From Tetraselmis striata (taxonomy: Eukaryota; Chlorophyta; Chlorodendrophyceae; Chlorodendrales; Chlorodendraceae): a stretch of 64,000 bases of DNA. This document shows positions 19,876-31,299 of this stretch, one piece after another. The position numbers and the translations under genes were made by a program. Positions within the stretch are counted from its first letter, which is position 1; each line of letters starts with the position of its first letter. The notes beneath the pieces are model-generated. The model was not told the origin of the DNA, did no database searches, and was given only the letters and a program-made list of their open reading frames with translations. The stretch covers positions 1 to 64,000 of the forward strand of contig VCJN01002003.1 in the NCBI GenBank assembly GCA_006384855.1, given 5' to 3'.

Positions 19876-20224
19876 ATGTCAAACAATGTTGAATCCCCCG
19901 AGCTCCTCGCGGAGGAAGATGCGACGACGAGGTTGCAAGCCTACCTCGAGCGGTGGCTACATGCTGGTGGTACCTCTGACCCCGTACTACACCTAGAGCT
20001 GTGGAGGCTTCTCGGACACGACGCCGCGCAGGACTTGCTGAGAAAGTTCCCTAATGCGGTCCCGCATCTGAACGCTCCCGGGCTGCTACAGGTGGGTTTG
20101 TTGTCGCACATCGCACAAGACCTGGTTGGTTTCAGCGAAGGATGCGGCGGAGCGGAAGGGAGTACAAACGTCGTGGTTCTGAGCATGGTGTCCGGGAACG
20201 AGGCCAATCTGCGCAGCAAGCTGT
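19876..20224 (+). CDS. CACTA-like family Ulp1-like protease, 5' part (gene split by unit 1)
   Basis: ATG at 19876. The N-terminal helical region (RLQAYLERWLHAGG, LELWRLLGHDAA, LSHIAQDLVGF) runs to codon ...AAG CTG T at 20224, where unit 1 begins; its TIR supplies an immediate TGA. Removing 20225-27234 plus one TGT restores the frame into 27238 and the catalytic region. Unit 2 holds a second copy of this 5' part on the minus strand (41245 to about 40915), fused to gene e sequence. Confidence 0.75.
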
Positions 20225-20249
20225 CACTGTGAGATTCAGATGTGACATA
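20225..20249 (+). repeat. Unit 1 left TIR
   Basis: CACTGTGAGATTCAGATG...; matches the reverse complement of 27210-27234 at 24 of 25 positions and resembles the unit 2 ends. Confidence 0.88.
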
Positions 20250-20815
20250 CGGGTGACGAAGCACTACTACTAGCGACTATTATTTATCCGTGAAGGCTGC
20301 TGCTGGTGGCGGCACGTCCATCCAGTTACGTGCGAGTACATCCGGCGTTATTGCCGGCGGGCGATAAATCCTTTTTGTCATCATTCTGGTAGTCGTACTA
20401 GCCCGGTGAATTGTTACATGGCACTGACGTATAAGGTACAAGGTTGTCCGTGTGGTACCGGGTAGTACGCGATATATCTATTAAGCCGGTACCGGGTATC
20501 TAGTACGAACCCGGGCGCGATGACGAGTGGTCCTGTGGATAACTACGACTATTAGTACATGGGAGCGCAAATCGCAGCCGTACTATTCGGCCAAAGTGGG
20601 GAATTTTGTGTACATTATAGCTAGGACTGCTTAACGGGCCTGCCAGCCGTCCGATCAAAGGTCACCAGATGGGCGGTTTGGCTGCCATGTTTTGCCAAAG
20701 AGTGCTCACGTTACATAAATATTCGCGAGGGGGAGGGCGGGGGCAGGCAGCGGTTTGCCGAAGAATGTTTGAATTACAATATTCGCGACAGCTGCCATCG
20801 GGGAATGTGGCCTCC
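20250..20815. other. Unit 1 left subterminal region, no gene seen
   Basis: Non-coding. It is nearly the reverse complement of the unit 2 right subterminal region (42380-42950), including ACCCGGTACCGGCTTAATAG-like palindromic stretches. Confidence 0.5.
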
Positions 20816-20819
20816 GACT

Positions 20820-21291
20820 CCGCGACCGTCAGTTTCTTACCTCGGCGTTTCTTCACTGGCCTCTTCCGCTTCTTGTCATCCGTCAGTGTCTTCACCACCC
20901 CGGGAGGCTGTGCCGTCGACGACGCCGCCATGAACTTCCTTACCTTCGCGTCGGGACGCCCCCTGTGCCCAGACGCCCACAACAAGCCACAATCGTTTCG
21001 CCTTTAAGCGGCTGAGGATGCGGCCTCCTCGGCCACCACGAGTTGCGCCGCTGGCACTGTGGAAGCCTTGGCGTTGAGGTGGGCCTTACGGCGCTCCCGG
21101 ACGAACCTGCGCGCGGCACAAGTTAGCCACGAGTGGGTGCGTGCTAATGTGGAGGATGGAGTGTTTTGTTGCGCGCCCACCTTGTCACGCGTTTCCTCAT
21201 GTCTTTCTCGTCCTCCTCGATGCCGGCGGCGCGGACACGCGAGACAACAAGGCTCGCCGCCCACTTTTGCCCGGGGGACGAGGTCTGCCAT
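20820..21291 (-). pseudogene. Truncated gene a copy (unit 1)
   Basis: Starts MADLVPRA at 21291, keeps the FVRERRKAHLNAKAS exon and the KKRKRPVKKRRGKK basic motif, then loses the Ser/Glu tail. The central exons present at 19370-18950 are missing. A TATA-like box is at 21421-21430. Confidence 0.5.
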
Positions 21292-21729
21292 GGCGCTGTG
21301 AGCGGTGAAGGGGGGGGGGGGGGGGGGGGGGCGGCCGAGGTGGAGAAACTAACACCCAGTCGACGACCGCCTTCCGCAGCAGTCAACGACACATTGGAGG
21401 CGAGGAGCAGCCCGCCACTACTATTTATATGCACGTATTGTCAAGAGCTAGTCGGAGCGGCATTGTGTCGGTGTAATTTCGCAATGTTTATTGTTGAAGC
21501 AGCACGGCGTAATGGATACGGCGAGTGAATCCGGGATAATGTGTGCGGTAGGGCGCGCGTATATGTGCGCGACGAATGTGCGCGCGCAGCGTTGTGCGGC
21601 GGTGTGCGGCGGTGTGCGGCGGTGTGCACCGATGTTAATATAGTGTGAATATTATATCGGCCGTAGACGATCAGGTCTGGCAGCACTGCCCGTGCTTGTA
21701 AATAAGCGACAATGGATCTAGTCTCCCGC

Positions 21730-22480
21730 TAGTCTGTGCACCGCAAGTGCACTCCGCAAGCCTCGCCTCCATCCGCGTCGGAACCGGTAGTAAGTGTTGT
21801 TGTGTGCGCACATCGTGACAACATTACACGGTGGCAATTGCAATTATTAGCGGTGGATAATGTGAAGGCGTTTTCGAAATCGACAGAGAATGAGGCGGTG
21901 CCGGCGGAGTGCATTGGCGGTGCATAGAATAGCGTGTTGCTGGGGTTTTGGCTGCATCGGACGCCGTATTCCCACCCATCCGGCACGGAATGTCCGGTTT
22001 TCACACATATGTGTGTGAATATAGTGTGAATATTACGCGTCTTTTACGCCGGGTGGATGGGCATCCGGCGTCCGATGCACCCCAAGTATTTGCAGCACGC
22101 TACTCTACGCACCCCCAACGCACTCCGCAAGCCTCGCCTCCATCCGCGTCGGAACCGGTAGTAAGTGTTGTTGTGTGCGCACATCGTGACAACATTACAC
22201 GGTGGCAATTGCAATTAGCGGTGGATAATGTGAAGGCGTTTTCGAAATCGACAGAGAATGAGGCGGTGCTGGCGGAGTGCATTGGCGGTGCATAGAATAG
22301 CGTGTTGCTGGGGTTTTGGCTGCATCGGACGCCGTATTCCCACCCATCCGGCACGGAATGTCCGGTTTTCACACATTTGCGTGTGAATATATAGAGTGTG
22401 AATATTACGTACGCGTCTTTTACGCTGGGTGGATGGGCATCCGGCGTCCGATGCACCCCGAATCTCACCAACACGCTACT
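21730..22480. repeat. 372-bp tandem repeat, two copies (unit 1)
   Basis: Copies start about 371 bp apart. Each contains a long imperfect palindrome: GCATCGGACGCCG...CCCATCC and its inverse around a GTGTGAATAT core. Further copies are at 30220-30500 (partial) and 37910-39270 (about four). The short frames it carries are identical in all copies and look non-coding. Confidence 0.8.
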
Positions 22481-22868
22481 CTACGGACCCCCAACGCACT
22501 CCGTCAGCCCCGCCTCTTTCAGCGCAGGTCCTACGTTCCATTGTATGTATATACATACGTACATGTACTGCTCCGAAACCAGCCCAAACTTAATGAGTGC
22601 ACAAGTGTAAATGGGGGGGGGGGGGGGGATGTGGCGGCGGGGCATCCACTCACACATACCCCGGCGATGCATGACAGATATTACATGCCGTGGCGGGTCG
22701 GCGGGCCGACCCGGCGGGGGGGGGGGGGGGGGGGGGGGGGTCTATTCAACTACACGTGCGACAGTGTCGTTTCGTGGAGCAGTATATGTGCCCGGCCTCA
22801 TTTATACCGCCCCCTACCTGCGCTGGATGGTCCACCCCTACGAATTACTTAGCACAAACCGCCATTAC

Positions 22869-23171
22869 TTAATAGGAACCTAGCACAGTCAGGCTTATAT
22901 GCCCGCTTTGCCGATCAACTTCTACGCACTTTCCGTCCCTCAACCGCCGGACATGGGGGTTAAGCCGCCAGCCTCGGCAGTTGCTTAGCCAGACTTGGCA
23001 TCCCGTACCGTGTCCATGGCTTCGCAGCTCTGCCGCCGGGACACGCCGAGTCCGGCGCTTGCTGCCGCGGGGTTGCGCACGCATGCACGCACGGTAATAC
23101 GCCGCCGACGCCGCCACGCTTACTTCCACCACCTTCGCCAGCCGCAGCTTCGCACGCCTTTCCGCCGACAT
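22869..23171 (-). CDS. CACTA-like family gene g: 100-aa basic protein (unit 1 copy)
   Basis: MSAERRAKLRLAKVVEVS start, Arg-rich middle, then CQVWLSNCRGW and a VDRQSGHI tail. It is identical to the unit 2 copy (37244-37546) except for one Thr/Ala difference, while flanking non-coding DNA differs more, which hints at constraint or recent duplication. Too short and basic to assign; nucleic-acid binding is a guess. Confidence 0.45.
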   Translation of the reverse strand: MSAERRAKLRLAKVVEVSVAASAAYYRACMRAQPRGSKRRTRRVPAAELRSHGHGTGCQVWLSNCRGWRLNPHVRRLRDGKCVEVDRQSGHISLTVLGSY

Positions 23172-23469
23172 ACGAAACGCACGAATCCCCCCCCCCCTGT
23201 CCCCGCGTCATGTATATTATTTTCGAGGCGACTATGCGGGGCGCAGCACACGCCGCGGCGTGGGTCGGCGGAGCGGCAGGCGGCGGGAGCCCTAATGGCC
23301 GGGCAGTATCCACACCCACACAGGCACCGCCGCTCACCTCCGACGCGGATGAACCGCCTCCCAAAGGAAACATGCCGGTTGGTGGTAAGCCCAGCAGGCG
23401 TGGGGTGCCGGCGCCGGTACTGGTGCGACGGAGCTGTCGCGTCAGGAACCGCACCGCATGTGGAGCAAC

Positions 23470-24103
23470 ACATGGCGGTGCCGGCCCCACCTATGTCTAG
23501 GGCCACCTCCTCACAACACCCCGCCACGACGGCGTCGGCCACCGCCGACGGCGCCGTTGCGGGGGGGGACGCCCTGCCAGGTGACGATGATGCGCCTGGT
23601 GCGCCGCGTCAGGAGGCGGAGGAGGCCGTGGTCGAGGCGACTGATCGGGCTGAGGGGGTTGTCGAGGCGAGCGAGGCTGCGCTCGCGCCACCCGCCCCGC
23701 AGCCACCTGCGGGACATGCCGACTTGCTCGTCGCCATGTTGACCACGGAGCACTACGAGCAGTGGCGGGAGGCGGCCACATGCACTATCATGTGCGTGTC
23801 CTGGCCGGACGCCCGTCATGCGTGCACTGCGGCCAACGGACGGACTGGGAGTGTTGCTGCGACGGCACCCCGGCTTTGTGCGGCCCCAAGTACCCATGCA
23901 TGGCGACCCATCAGCGGGCAGTCCCCTGCCCGACCACGGCCACGGTGAGGGCGGAGTTCCGCCATGTCAGGGACGCGTTCCACGACGCGACTCGCGCCGC
24001 CGTGTGTGAGGCTTCCGAGAAGGCACGCGCAGCTGGTAGGGTGCGCAGGGTGAGGCGGCGGACGGCCCAGGAGCTGAAGGAGAGCGAGACATGCCGTCAG
24101 TGA
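23470..24103 (+). pseudogene. CACTA-like family gene h: piggyBac-type Cys-rich protein, frameshifted copy (unit 1)
   Basis: Same protein as the intact minus-strand copy at 36933-36304, but a frame change near 23740-23765 separates the acidic N-terminus from the Cys-rich half (CVHCGQRTDWECCCDGTPALC). It ends in a basic helix (ARAAGRVRRVRRRTAQELKE). Confidence 0.5.
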
Positions 24104-24139
24104 GGTCGGGCGCAATGTCATTGGGTGGGGCACACGGAC

Positions 24140-24280
24140 GTGTAACACTTGCACTTTGCGCGTACTGCTGGGTTACATCCAAGCGGTGTCACACTATGCA
24201 ACCGGAAAGGCTGCGTTGCTACTGCAAACGATGCTACGCCTCACTCGGTAGCAACCGCTGCCCCGCCTATCCCACAACCG

Positions 24281-24311
<31 letters not shown>

Positions 24312-24460
24312 GCGCGCGGGATCCCCGCCATCAGCAGCTTGCACTTGCACTTTGCGCGTACTGCTGGGTTACATCCAGGCGGCGTCACACCGGAAAGGCT
24401 GCGTTGCTACTGCAAACGATGCTACGCCTCACTCGGTAGCAACCGCTGCCCCGCCCATCC
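24140..24460. repeat. Duplicated ~120-bp segment 3' of gene h
   Basis: CTTTGCGCGTACTGCTGGGT...CCGGAAAGGCTGCGTTGCTA occurs at about 24150-24262 and 24345-24455, at 31350-31466, and inverted at 36140-36260. A poly-C tract (about 24286-24310) separates the first two. It probably marks the 3' junction between genes h and the transposase. Confidence 0.6.
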
Positions 24461-24699
24461 CACTCGGGATGCTGAGAGCAGCTAAAGGGCACCGGGGGCG
24501 GGGCAAGAGGGAGCAGGGCCATTGATTGTGGAAGAGCGGGGACCCGCTTGCATGCCATCGTATTATATCTTGCACAATATCTGTTGCTGCACTCATATCT
24601 CACATCACTAACTTAGCTATAGTGATCCCCCCCCCCCCCCCCCCGCACCGCGTACGCACAAGCCTGGGTATACGCATCAACTGCCCGCCGGGATGAGAA

Positions 24700-26746
24700 A
24701 CTGGTATTGGTAGTGTGTTTGTGGGGTGGAGGGGGGGCAAAAGAGCTGCCAATTGCTGCCAAGCAGGTGCGTTACATTGGGGCAGGCGCTGGGCAGGCAA
24801 TTGGGGCTCTCTTCAGAGCATTGTCTAGTGCCTATGCGGCTGCGCCGCCTCCGCCGCATGCAGACTCTCCGGGCTCACCAGCACCGCCACCTCAGTCATG
24901 CGGCCCTGCATCCCGCAGCCCGCCGCCGCCAGCCGGATCAGAGGTATCCAGAAGCCAGTGCTGGGGTTGTTGCGGCATGACCGCATAGTTTTCAGCGGCT
25001 GCCGTCCACAGCTTGTAATGCATCCCTTTCCGCCGATTCCGTTGTATGCGCTGTCTTGGCGCCGCGCTGCCCCGGCCGCCGCGCCTTGGCGCCGCGCTGC
25101 CCCGGCCGCCGCGCCTTGGCGCCGCGCTGCCCCGGCCGCCGCGCCTTGGCGCCGCGCTGGGTATCGAGTCCTCCCCTCCCTAGTGAGCGCGTCCACCTGC
25201 GCCTTCCGCTCGGGGCCGTCCTCCTCCGTCACCACATTCTGCAACCCCCACCGCGTGACGAACCACGCAGCTCCTTGCATGCGCTTGTACATGTGCCCAA
25301 GCACCGCCTGGGGACGCGAAGCTCCTTCTCGGTCATGATCGCCTTCACCCGGGCCTCCTCGAGCAGCGGACCGGCGTTAAGAATGGAAAACGTTTCCATG
25401 TGGTGCAAGCAGTCCTCCATGACCCAGCCGGACTGCACCGTCACCTTGCCTGACCCTGCAGTCATGGAGGGGAATGCCGTCACGCCCACGCCCACGCCCA
25501 CGCCCGGGGGGGGGGGGGGGGTTACCTTTCGATTCTTGGACACTGCAAACGAAGGGCGCAACCCGCGTTCAAAGTTGCTGGGTATCGGGACTAAAGCCTT
25601 GCGCCGGTCTTCCTGCTTCATAGCTCGGAATCCAATGTGGCCCTGCACGGTGACAAATTTCCTCCAGAAGTCCCTTCCCAAGCCAAAAAAAAACAGGTGG
25701 AACGGCGCGAGGGGGAAGAGGTTGACCATGCTGACATAGCCCAGGACCACATGCACATGGCACACGCCATGGCAGCCAGTGTTCTGCTTGGCCTCCGCCA
25801 GCCGGGTAGTGTTGAACGCACGCCGGGCAAGGTGCGTGATTCACTGGACAAGTCATCGCCTTCATGGACGGTTACCAAGCGAGCCTCCCCGTCCGCATCC
25901 ACAGGGGGGTGCTCCTGGGCAGCCGCCATAGCCTCCACAACCTGCCACGCCGACCGGGCGGGTGCGTGTGATTCCATACAACCGCAGTTGAGTGGTGCCA
26001 CCAGCACGCAGGCCGGGCCCACTCACCTCTGAACGCAGAAGGCCCACAATGTCCCCGTCCTCGAAAACAGCGCGCCACTGGGTCGCCCCGCCGTAGTCCT
26101 CCAACACCCACTCGGTAACGACGCCGGTTATCACGCCGTAGTGCCATACTCCCCGGAACTTCTTGGCGATGACCTTCATGTAGAAGTCGCCGGGATCGCC
26201 TTTCCATATCACGCCCTCATCGGCGGCTTCCACGCCCGCCGGCGGCCACGCAGGCGCGTCGATGTCCATACCGTCTTCGCCAACGGGGTCCTCCCCCACG
26301 CCCATCACATCGTCCTCCTTCGAGCCGCCGTCGTCCGAGACCGGCGCCGGCGGGCCGTTTCCGACGGCTGCAGCTACTCCTGCTGCCGCCCCTGTTGTTG
26401 TTGCTGCTGCTGCTGCCGCCCCTGTTGCTGCTGCTTGTGATAAGGCGGCCTTGCGGCGCAACTTAGCCGCACGCTTCAACGAGTGGCTACAGTTCGGGAA
26501 TTTTAGGAAGTGCCGCTCTCGCGCCATCTTATCACATGTGCCCGTCACGTTGCCCCGGCAGTGCTTGCATGTGTACACGCCATCCTTCGACACACTCGCT
26601 ATCCATCCCTTTGCCGGCATGCCTGCTGCCGCGCGCGGGGGGCGGGGGCGGGGGGGGGGGGGGGGGGGTTGAGAGTTGGGGTGGATGTAGCCCACCACCG
26701 GCAGGCAACACAGATGCGAGTGCGCGGCTGTCCGCGCTTGATTCAA
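24700..26746 (-). pseudogene. CACTA-like TNP2-type transposase with BED-like finger (unit 1, deleted)
   Basis: The N-terminal exon has a single zinc finger YTCKHCRGNVTGTCDKMARE ending in a His/Cys pair (about 26590-26490; BED-like), an Ala-rich linker and a DFYMKVIAKKF...GVWHYGVITG segment. An intron starts GTGAGTGGG (about 26030). The core follows: FPLAPFHLFFFGLGRDFWRK (about 25710) and, past a second intron with poly-G/C, GKVTVQSGWVMEDCLHH. The later SNLHSAV...WMENLMGFLK block found at 32700-32580 is missing, so the gene is truncated. 25052-25160 holds a 30-bp minisatellite within it. Confidence 0.65.
25052..25160. repeat. 30-bp GC-rich minisatellite (unit 1)
   Basis: Unit CTTGGCGCCGCGCTGCCCCG plus GCCGCCGCGC, about 3.6 copies. 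In reverse complement it is close to the 31-bp unit in MULE1 at 14487-14598. Confidence 0.75.
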
Positions 26747-27209
26747 CGGTGAGCGGCGGTGACCGTGAGGCGACCCCGTACTTCATGCGCGTGCTGGGGC
26801 GTTACACAATCAGCAGCAGTTAGGGCGGCTGCATTAAAACGCGCACCTACGAACACCACCTACCGCCTACCACCTACCGTACCACCTACATCCGCCCACA
26901 CCTCCGCCCGTCGTGCCGCACATCGCCGCACACCGCGGGGTCAGCGGTCAGCGATGTGCGGTCAGCGATGTGCGGCGATGTGCAATGAGTGCGTACATCC
27001 GCCTGTACTTAGCCCGGGTGCTCCGCGTCGGCGGGCGACACGCGAGCCCGCATGCGCATATCAATTTGATGAAATTATGGAAACGAGAAATTCATATAGT
27101 ACTTTACAGGTCGCGCGCGATAGTCGTCGCTACTGGGTATGAAATCCACGTCCCTCGTCCGTCCCGTATCGTCCCCGTATGTCGTCGTTCGTCACCAGTA
27201 GGGCACATT

Positions 27210-27234
27210 TACGTCACATCTGAATCTCACAGTG
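27210..27234 (-). repeat. Unit 1 right TIR
   Basis: Reverse complement begins CACTGTGAGATTCAGATG. Followed by TGT (27235-27237), which duplicates 20222-20224. Confidence 0.88.
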
Positions 27235-27237
27235 TGT

Positions 27238-28207
27238 TGGGAGAGGGCGATAGCATTAGGCAATGGGAGATGGACGTGCGAGCACAACAGGCAGCCTTCC
27301 GGCGGGCCCATTGCTATCAGGACCCTCCCCCGGCGGCCCAGCCCTTATCGCACGTGCGCACCTTCGTGATTCCGGTCTGTGTCGCCATTCACTTCACTGC
27401 CTTGGTGGTGGACGCGGAGGTTTTGGAGCCCCTAGTCTTCGACTCGATGAGTAAAGCAACCAACTCGCAGCACACACTGATCCTGCCCATGTTCCGTGAG
27501 TTCGTGACCCGGATGATGATGAAGTCGTCTGATCCGGGGGTGCATGTCGGCTTGTGCTGGGAGAACGTGAACCGCCTCCTAGACGTAGCGGACGCGAAGG
27601 CTCGCACTATCCCCGTGGCGGAGGAGCAGCTTCAGGATGACATTTGGACCTGCGGGTGGCGGGTGCTGTTCTTCATCTACTGCTTGCTGAAGTTGGAGCC
27701 CAAGGAAGTGCGTCGCTCTGAACTGTTGAGCGCGGGGACGTGCAGGGAATTCAGCACGAAAGCCCTGGAAAGCTTTCGCAACAACGTTGTGCAGCAACGG
27801 AGTGCCCAGGTTGGCGTCATCGAGGCTCCTACTGACACGGACATCGTCCCCATTGACTTGTGTGCGCGGGTGGACAAGCCCAAGGATGGCCTGCGACCGT
27901 TCACGCCTTGGGCTGCAAGACGCATTGCCCAGGTCCCCCCCCCCCCCCCCTTGGCATGCAGCACTTGGCAAGTAGCATGCAGCGCTGACACAGAGTGGGG
28001 GCTGAGTACGTGCGTGGGCCATGCAACCCGCAGGTGCGAGGCTTGAAGGCTGTCACAAGCAGGGCGACCGAGGCGCTAGTGGAAACAGTCCCGAAACAGG
28101 AACCGTCAGGCATGAAGGGATGCACGGGCATCCTCCATGCTCTAGATGGTGTGTTCTTTGCAGCGGCCGCGTTCAATACCGCCAGCGGCAACCGGCGTAC
28201 CGCGTAG
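27238..28207 (+). CDS. CACTA-like family Ulp1-like protease, catalytic part
   Basis: Continues the 19876 frame after unit 1. Residues visible: VCVAIHFTALVVD (catalytic His, about 27382), LVFDSM (Asp, about 27433), EEQLQDDIWTCGWR (Gln and Cys, about 27620), giving the His-Asp-Gln-Cys order of C48/Ulp1 peptidases. An intron 27933-28033 (GTCCCCCC...CCGCAG) is in phase 0 and joins RRIAQ to VRGLKAV; the stop is TAG 28205-28207. With the 5' part the product would be about 405 aa. The protein is clearly distinct from the MULE1 protease. In unit 2 the catalytic part is deleted. Confidence 0.78.
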
Positions 28208-28246
28208 TGCAAACGGTGCGTGGCGGCTGAGGGTGAACAGCGGCGC

Positions 28247-29811
28247 ATGTCTGCCAAGAGGCTGAAAGGAGCGGGAGGTTCTTCGAGCGTGCCACCCGCC
28301 GTGCATGAAGGCGGCACCCCGGCTGACGTCTCTCAGACAGTGGAGCTGATATCTCCCAGCCAAGCCCTGCGGGCGCGTTTCATCGGCAACAAGCAGTTGC
28401 AATCGGGCCAGCCCACGCCGTTTAAGTTGGACCCGAGTGACGCCCAGAAGACCTTGCTGAAGATGGCGATGGAGTGTCTGGTCGACATGTCAAGCAAGCA
28501 ATGGAACGAAATGGGCTTTGGCATTCAGGGCGGGCGCATCCAGGTGCACCCCCCCCCCCTATAAACATGATGCCTTGCTGCTGCCGATGCCCGCCTTGGC
28601 TTGACGTGTGTGTGCCCCTGACACCAACATGACATCCTGCCCCCGGAAGACATGTTGGACATTGCGGACCACACGCAGGTGAAGCCGTATGACGGTGAAA
28701 AGGAGGGCAAAGTCGACCCGTGGAAGCTGTGGCATTGGGCAAGGAGTGCGCCAGAGACCTGGGTCGGCAAAAAGCAGAGTCAAATGAAGAGGTGCCCCCC
28801 TCCCGCCCCCCTTCAACCCCTGACCCGTGCGTTGCTTATTATGAGCCTGTGCCTTGCAGGAAGGCCTTGTTTGCCGCCTTGCTGGAATTGCGGCGCGCTT
28901 TCGTGGCTGGTGCCGAGAAGGCCGGCGAGCTAGCACCAAAGTTTTGGTCGTGGCCGGTGATCGCGTTGCTGTTCACCCCGGCGGATGCCCCCGCTCAGAT
29001 CACCTATATTGATGGGCAGGCTCCAAATCTGCAGGCCATCCTTGCATGCACGTGCCACTGCCGCCCCACTGAGGTGTACCGCGGGCCAGAAGTGAGCTTC
29101 ACAGATGCCGTGAAGCACATTCGGTACCCGGTGCGCCCCCCCCCCCCCCCCCCCCCAGGCCGGTGGCGGGGGCGGGGGCGGGGGCGGGGATTGAGTGCCA
29201 TCCATGTGTTGACATGAAAAGGGCCTCGAGGACCACCGCCTCACGGAGAGGACGCTGGCGGAGACAGATCCGGGAGCTGCCCACTTCATCACGAGCCACA
29301 AGAACTTGATGCAGCCCCTGGAGGACTTGGAGCGTGGCATGGGTGTCCCCGAGGAGAACAAGCCCTACATGGAACAATACCATGGGTACATGTTTGGGTC
29401 GGACACGACGCACCGCGGGCCCGCGGGCGCCCCAGTTGAGCTGCCCGGCGGTAAACCCTGTCCCAAGTGTCGCGGGCGTGGCAATGTCCGCTTGTACGGG
29501 CAGGGGCACCTTCTGGGACTGCATGGCTGCGGCCGTGCGGACGACCCTACCCAGTACACGCCGCTCCTGGCAGCCTACAACGAGGCACTCTACCCACACA
29601 TCACCCCACCCCCCGCAGTGATGCTGCGGAGAAACGCAATCACGACTTGGCGGCGCAGCATGTGGCCCGCTTTGGGGATCATGCTGTGTTGCCAAACCAT
29701 TTGTACAGTGACGAGGACTACGCCAGCATCCATGCCAGAGCGAAGGAGCTGCGGCTTGTTGTTGAGGCTGCGGCTCCTGCTCCTGCCGCTGCCGCGTCCA
29801 TCCCGCCGTAG
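28247..29811 (+). pseudogene. CACTA-like family gene e: multi-exon CxxC protein (outer copy)
   Basis: ATG 28247 (MSAKRLKG). Exon 1 ends at the donor 28554 (CAG|GTGCACCCCC); exon 2 runs to 28791 (GTGCCCCCC donor); exon 3 from 28860 (after TTGCAG) to 29130 (GTGCGCCCCC donor) with PVIALLFTPADAP; the last exon has MQPLEDLERGMGVPEE, CPKCRGRGNVRLYGQGHLLG (about 29457) and RNHDLAAQHVARFGD. In this copy the exon 2 acceptor reads CAACATG, where unit 2 has CAACAG, and five extra bases near 29605 shift the frame, so it looks inactive. The family is not recognised; the CxxCxGxG motif suggests zinc binding. Confidence 0.55.
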
Positions 29812-30560
29812 ACAGACGATCGGGTATGGCAGCACCGCCCGTGCTTGTAAATAAGCGACAATGGATCACGTCATGCTCCGGTTGTACTCCTACACTTCCT
29901 CCGCTTTGGCGGTTGGGGAAGGGGAGGGGTCCTGTCCTTATTACTTGCATTGGTGGACGTGCTGGATATGGAGGTCACCGGGCACATCGCGTGGTTTCGG
30001 AGCAGTTCATTCGCGCCTCCTCGTCTTGTTTGCAATCGTCGCCCTAATCCAATGCAGGGTGAGTAGCGGGACACTGTGCCCCCCCCCCCCCCCCCCCCGG
30101 GGTATATGTAAAGAAATATCCAGCCGTGCATGCGCCGCAATCGGTACCCAATGAGCGGGGTACGGGACAGTGGTTTCGGAGCAGAGCAAGCATTCCGTGC
30201 GTGTGCACAAGCACGTACGACTGGGAATGAGGCGGTGCTGGCGGAGTGCATTGGCGGTGCATAGAATAGCGTGTTCCTGGGGTTTTGGCTGCATCGGGCG
30301 CCGTATTCCCATCCATCCGGCACGGAATGTCCGGTTTTCACACATATGTGTGTGAATATAGTGTGAATATTACGCGTCTTTTACGCCGGGTGGATGGGCA
30401 TCCAGCGTCCGATGCACCCCGAATCTCACCAACACGCTACTCTACGCACCCCCAATGCACTCCGCCAGCCCCGCCTCTTTCCGCGCAAGTCCTACATACG
30501 TTCCATTGTATGCGTACATGTACTGCTCCGAAACCAGCCCAAACTTAATGAGTGCACAGG
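29812..30560. other. Non-coding stretch with gene e 3' end and a partial 372-bp repeat
   Basis: 29812-29870 holds a conserved 3' segment (GCTTGTAAATAAGCGACAATGG), also found at 21680-21715 and inverted at 39640-39690; it contains TGTAA, the usual polyadenylation signal in green algae. A poly-C tract is at 30079-30098, and part of the 372-bp repeat with its palindrome is at 30220-30500. Confidence 0.5.
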
Positions 30561-30835
30561 TGTAAATGGTGGGGGGGGGGGGGGGGGTGGAAGCGGGGCA
30601 TCCACTCACACATACCCCGGCGATGCATGACAGATATTTCATGCCGTGGCGGTTCGGCGGGCCGACCCGGCGGGGGGGGGGGGGGGGGGGGGGTCTATTC
30701 AACTACACGTGCGATAGTGTCGTTTCGTGGAGCAGTATATGTGCCCGGCCTCATTTATACCGCCCCCTACCTGGGCTGCATGGTCCACCCCTACGAATCA
30801 CTTAGCACAAACCACCATTACTTCATAGGAACCTA

Positions 30836-31180
30836 GCACAGCCATGCTTATATGCCCGCTTTGCCGATCAACTTCTACGCACTTCCCGTCCCTCAACCGC
30901 CGGACATGGGGGGAAAGCCGCCAGCCTCGGCAGTTGCTTAGCCAGACTTGGCATCCCGGCCGTACCGTGTCCATGGCTTCGCAGCGGTGCCGCCGGCACA
31001 CGCCGAGTCCGGCGCCTGCTGCCGCCGGGTTGCGCACGCATGCACGCACGGTAATACGCCGCCGACGCCGCCACGCTGACTTCCACCACGTTCGCCAGCT
31101 GCAGCTTCGCACGCCGTTCCGCCGACCTACGAAACGCACGATTCCCCCTCCCCCCCCCCCCCGTCCCCGCGTCATGTATA
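30836..31180 (-). pseudogene. Gene g copy with disrupted start (outer element)
   Basis: Encodes CQVWLSNCRGWRL and VDRQSGHISMAVLGSY like the intact copies, but indels around 30950-31110 alter the N-terminal half and no matching ATG start is kept. Confidence 0.4.
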
Positions 31181-31194
31181 ATAAATTCGAGGCG

Positions 31195-31299
31195 ACTGTG
31201 TGTGAGGCTTCCGAGAAGGCACGCGCGGCTGGTAGGGTGCGCAGGGTGAGGCGGCGGACGGCCCGGGAGATGAAGGAGAGCGAGACATGCCGTCAGTGA
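31195..31299 (+). pseudogene. Gene h remnant (outer element)
   Basis: Only the last 35 codons of gene h remain (VCEASEKARAAGRVRRVRRR), preceded directly by gene g 5' flank. The deletion corresponds to 23220-24000 in unit 1. Confidence 0.5.

Larger units (their letters stand above)
20225..27234. mobile_element. CACTA-like unit 1 (7010 bp), non-autonomous derivative
   Basis: Ends are CACTGTGAGATTCAGATGTG... (20225) and its reverse complement ending at 27234; the outer 25 bp match at 24 positions. It is flanked by TGT on both sides (20222-20224, 27235-27237). CACTR ends with a 3-bp duplication are the hallmark of the CACTA/EnSpm group. Inside are a truncated gene a, two copies of the 372-bp repeat, gene g (-), a damaged gene h (+) and a deleted BED/TNP2-like transposase gene (-). 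Confidence 0.88.
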
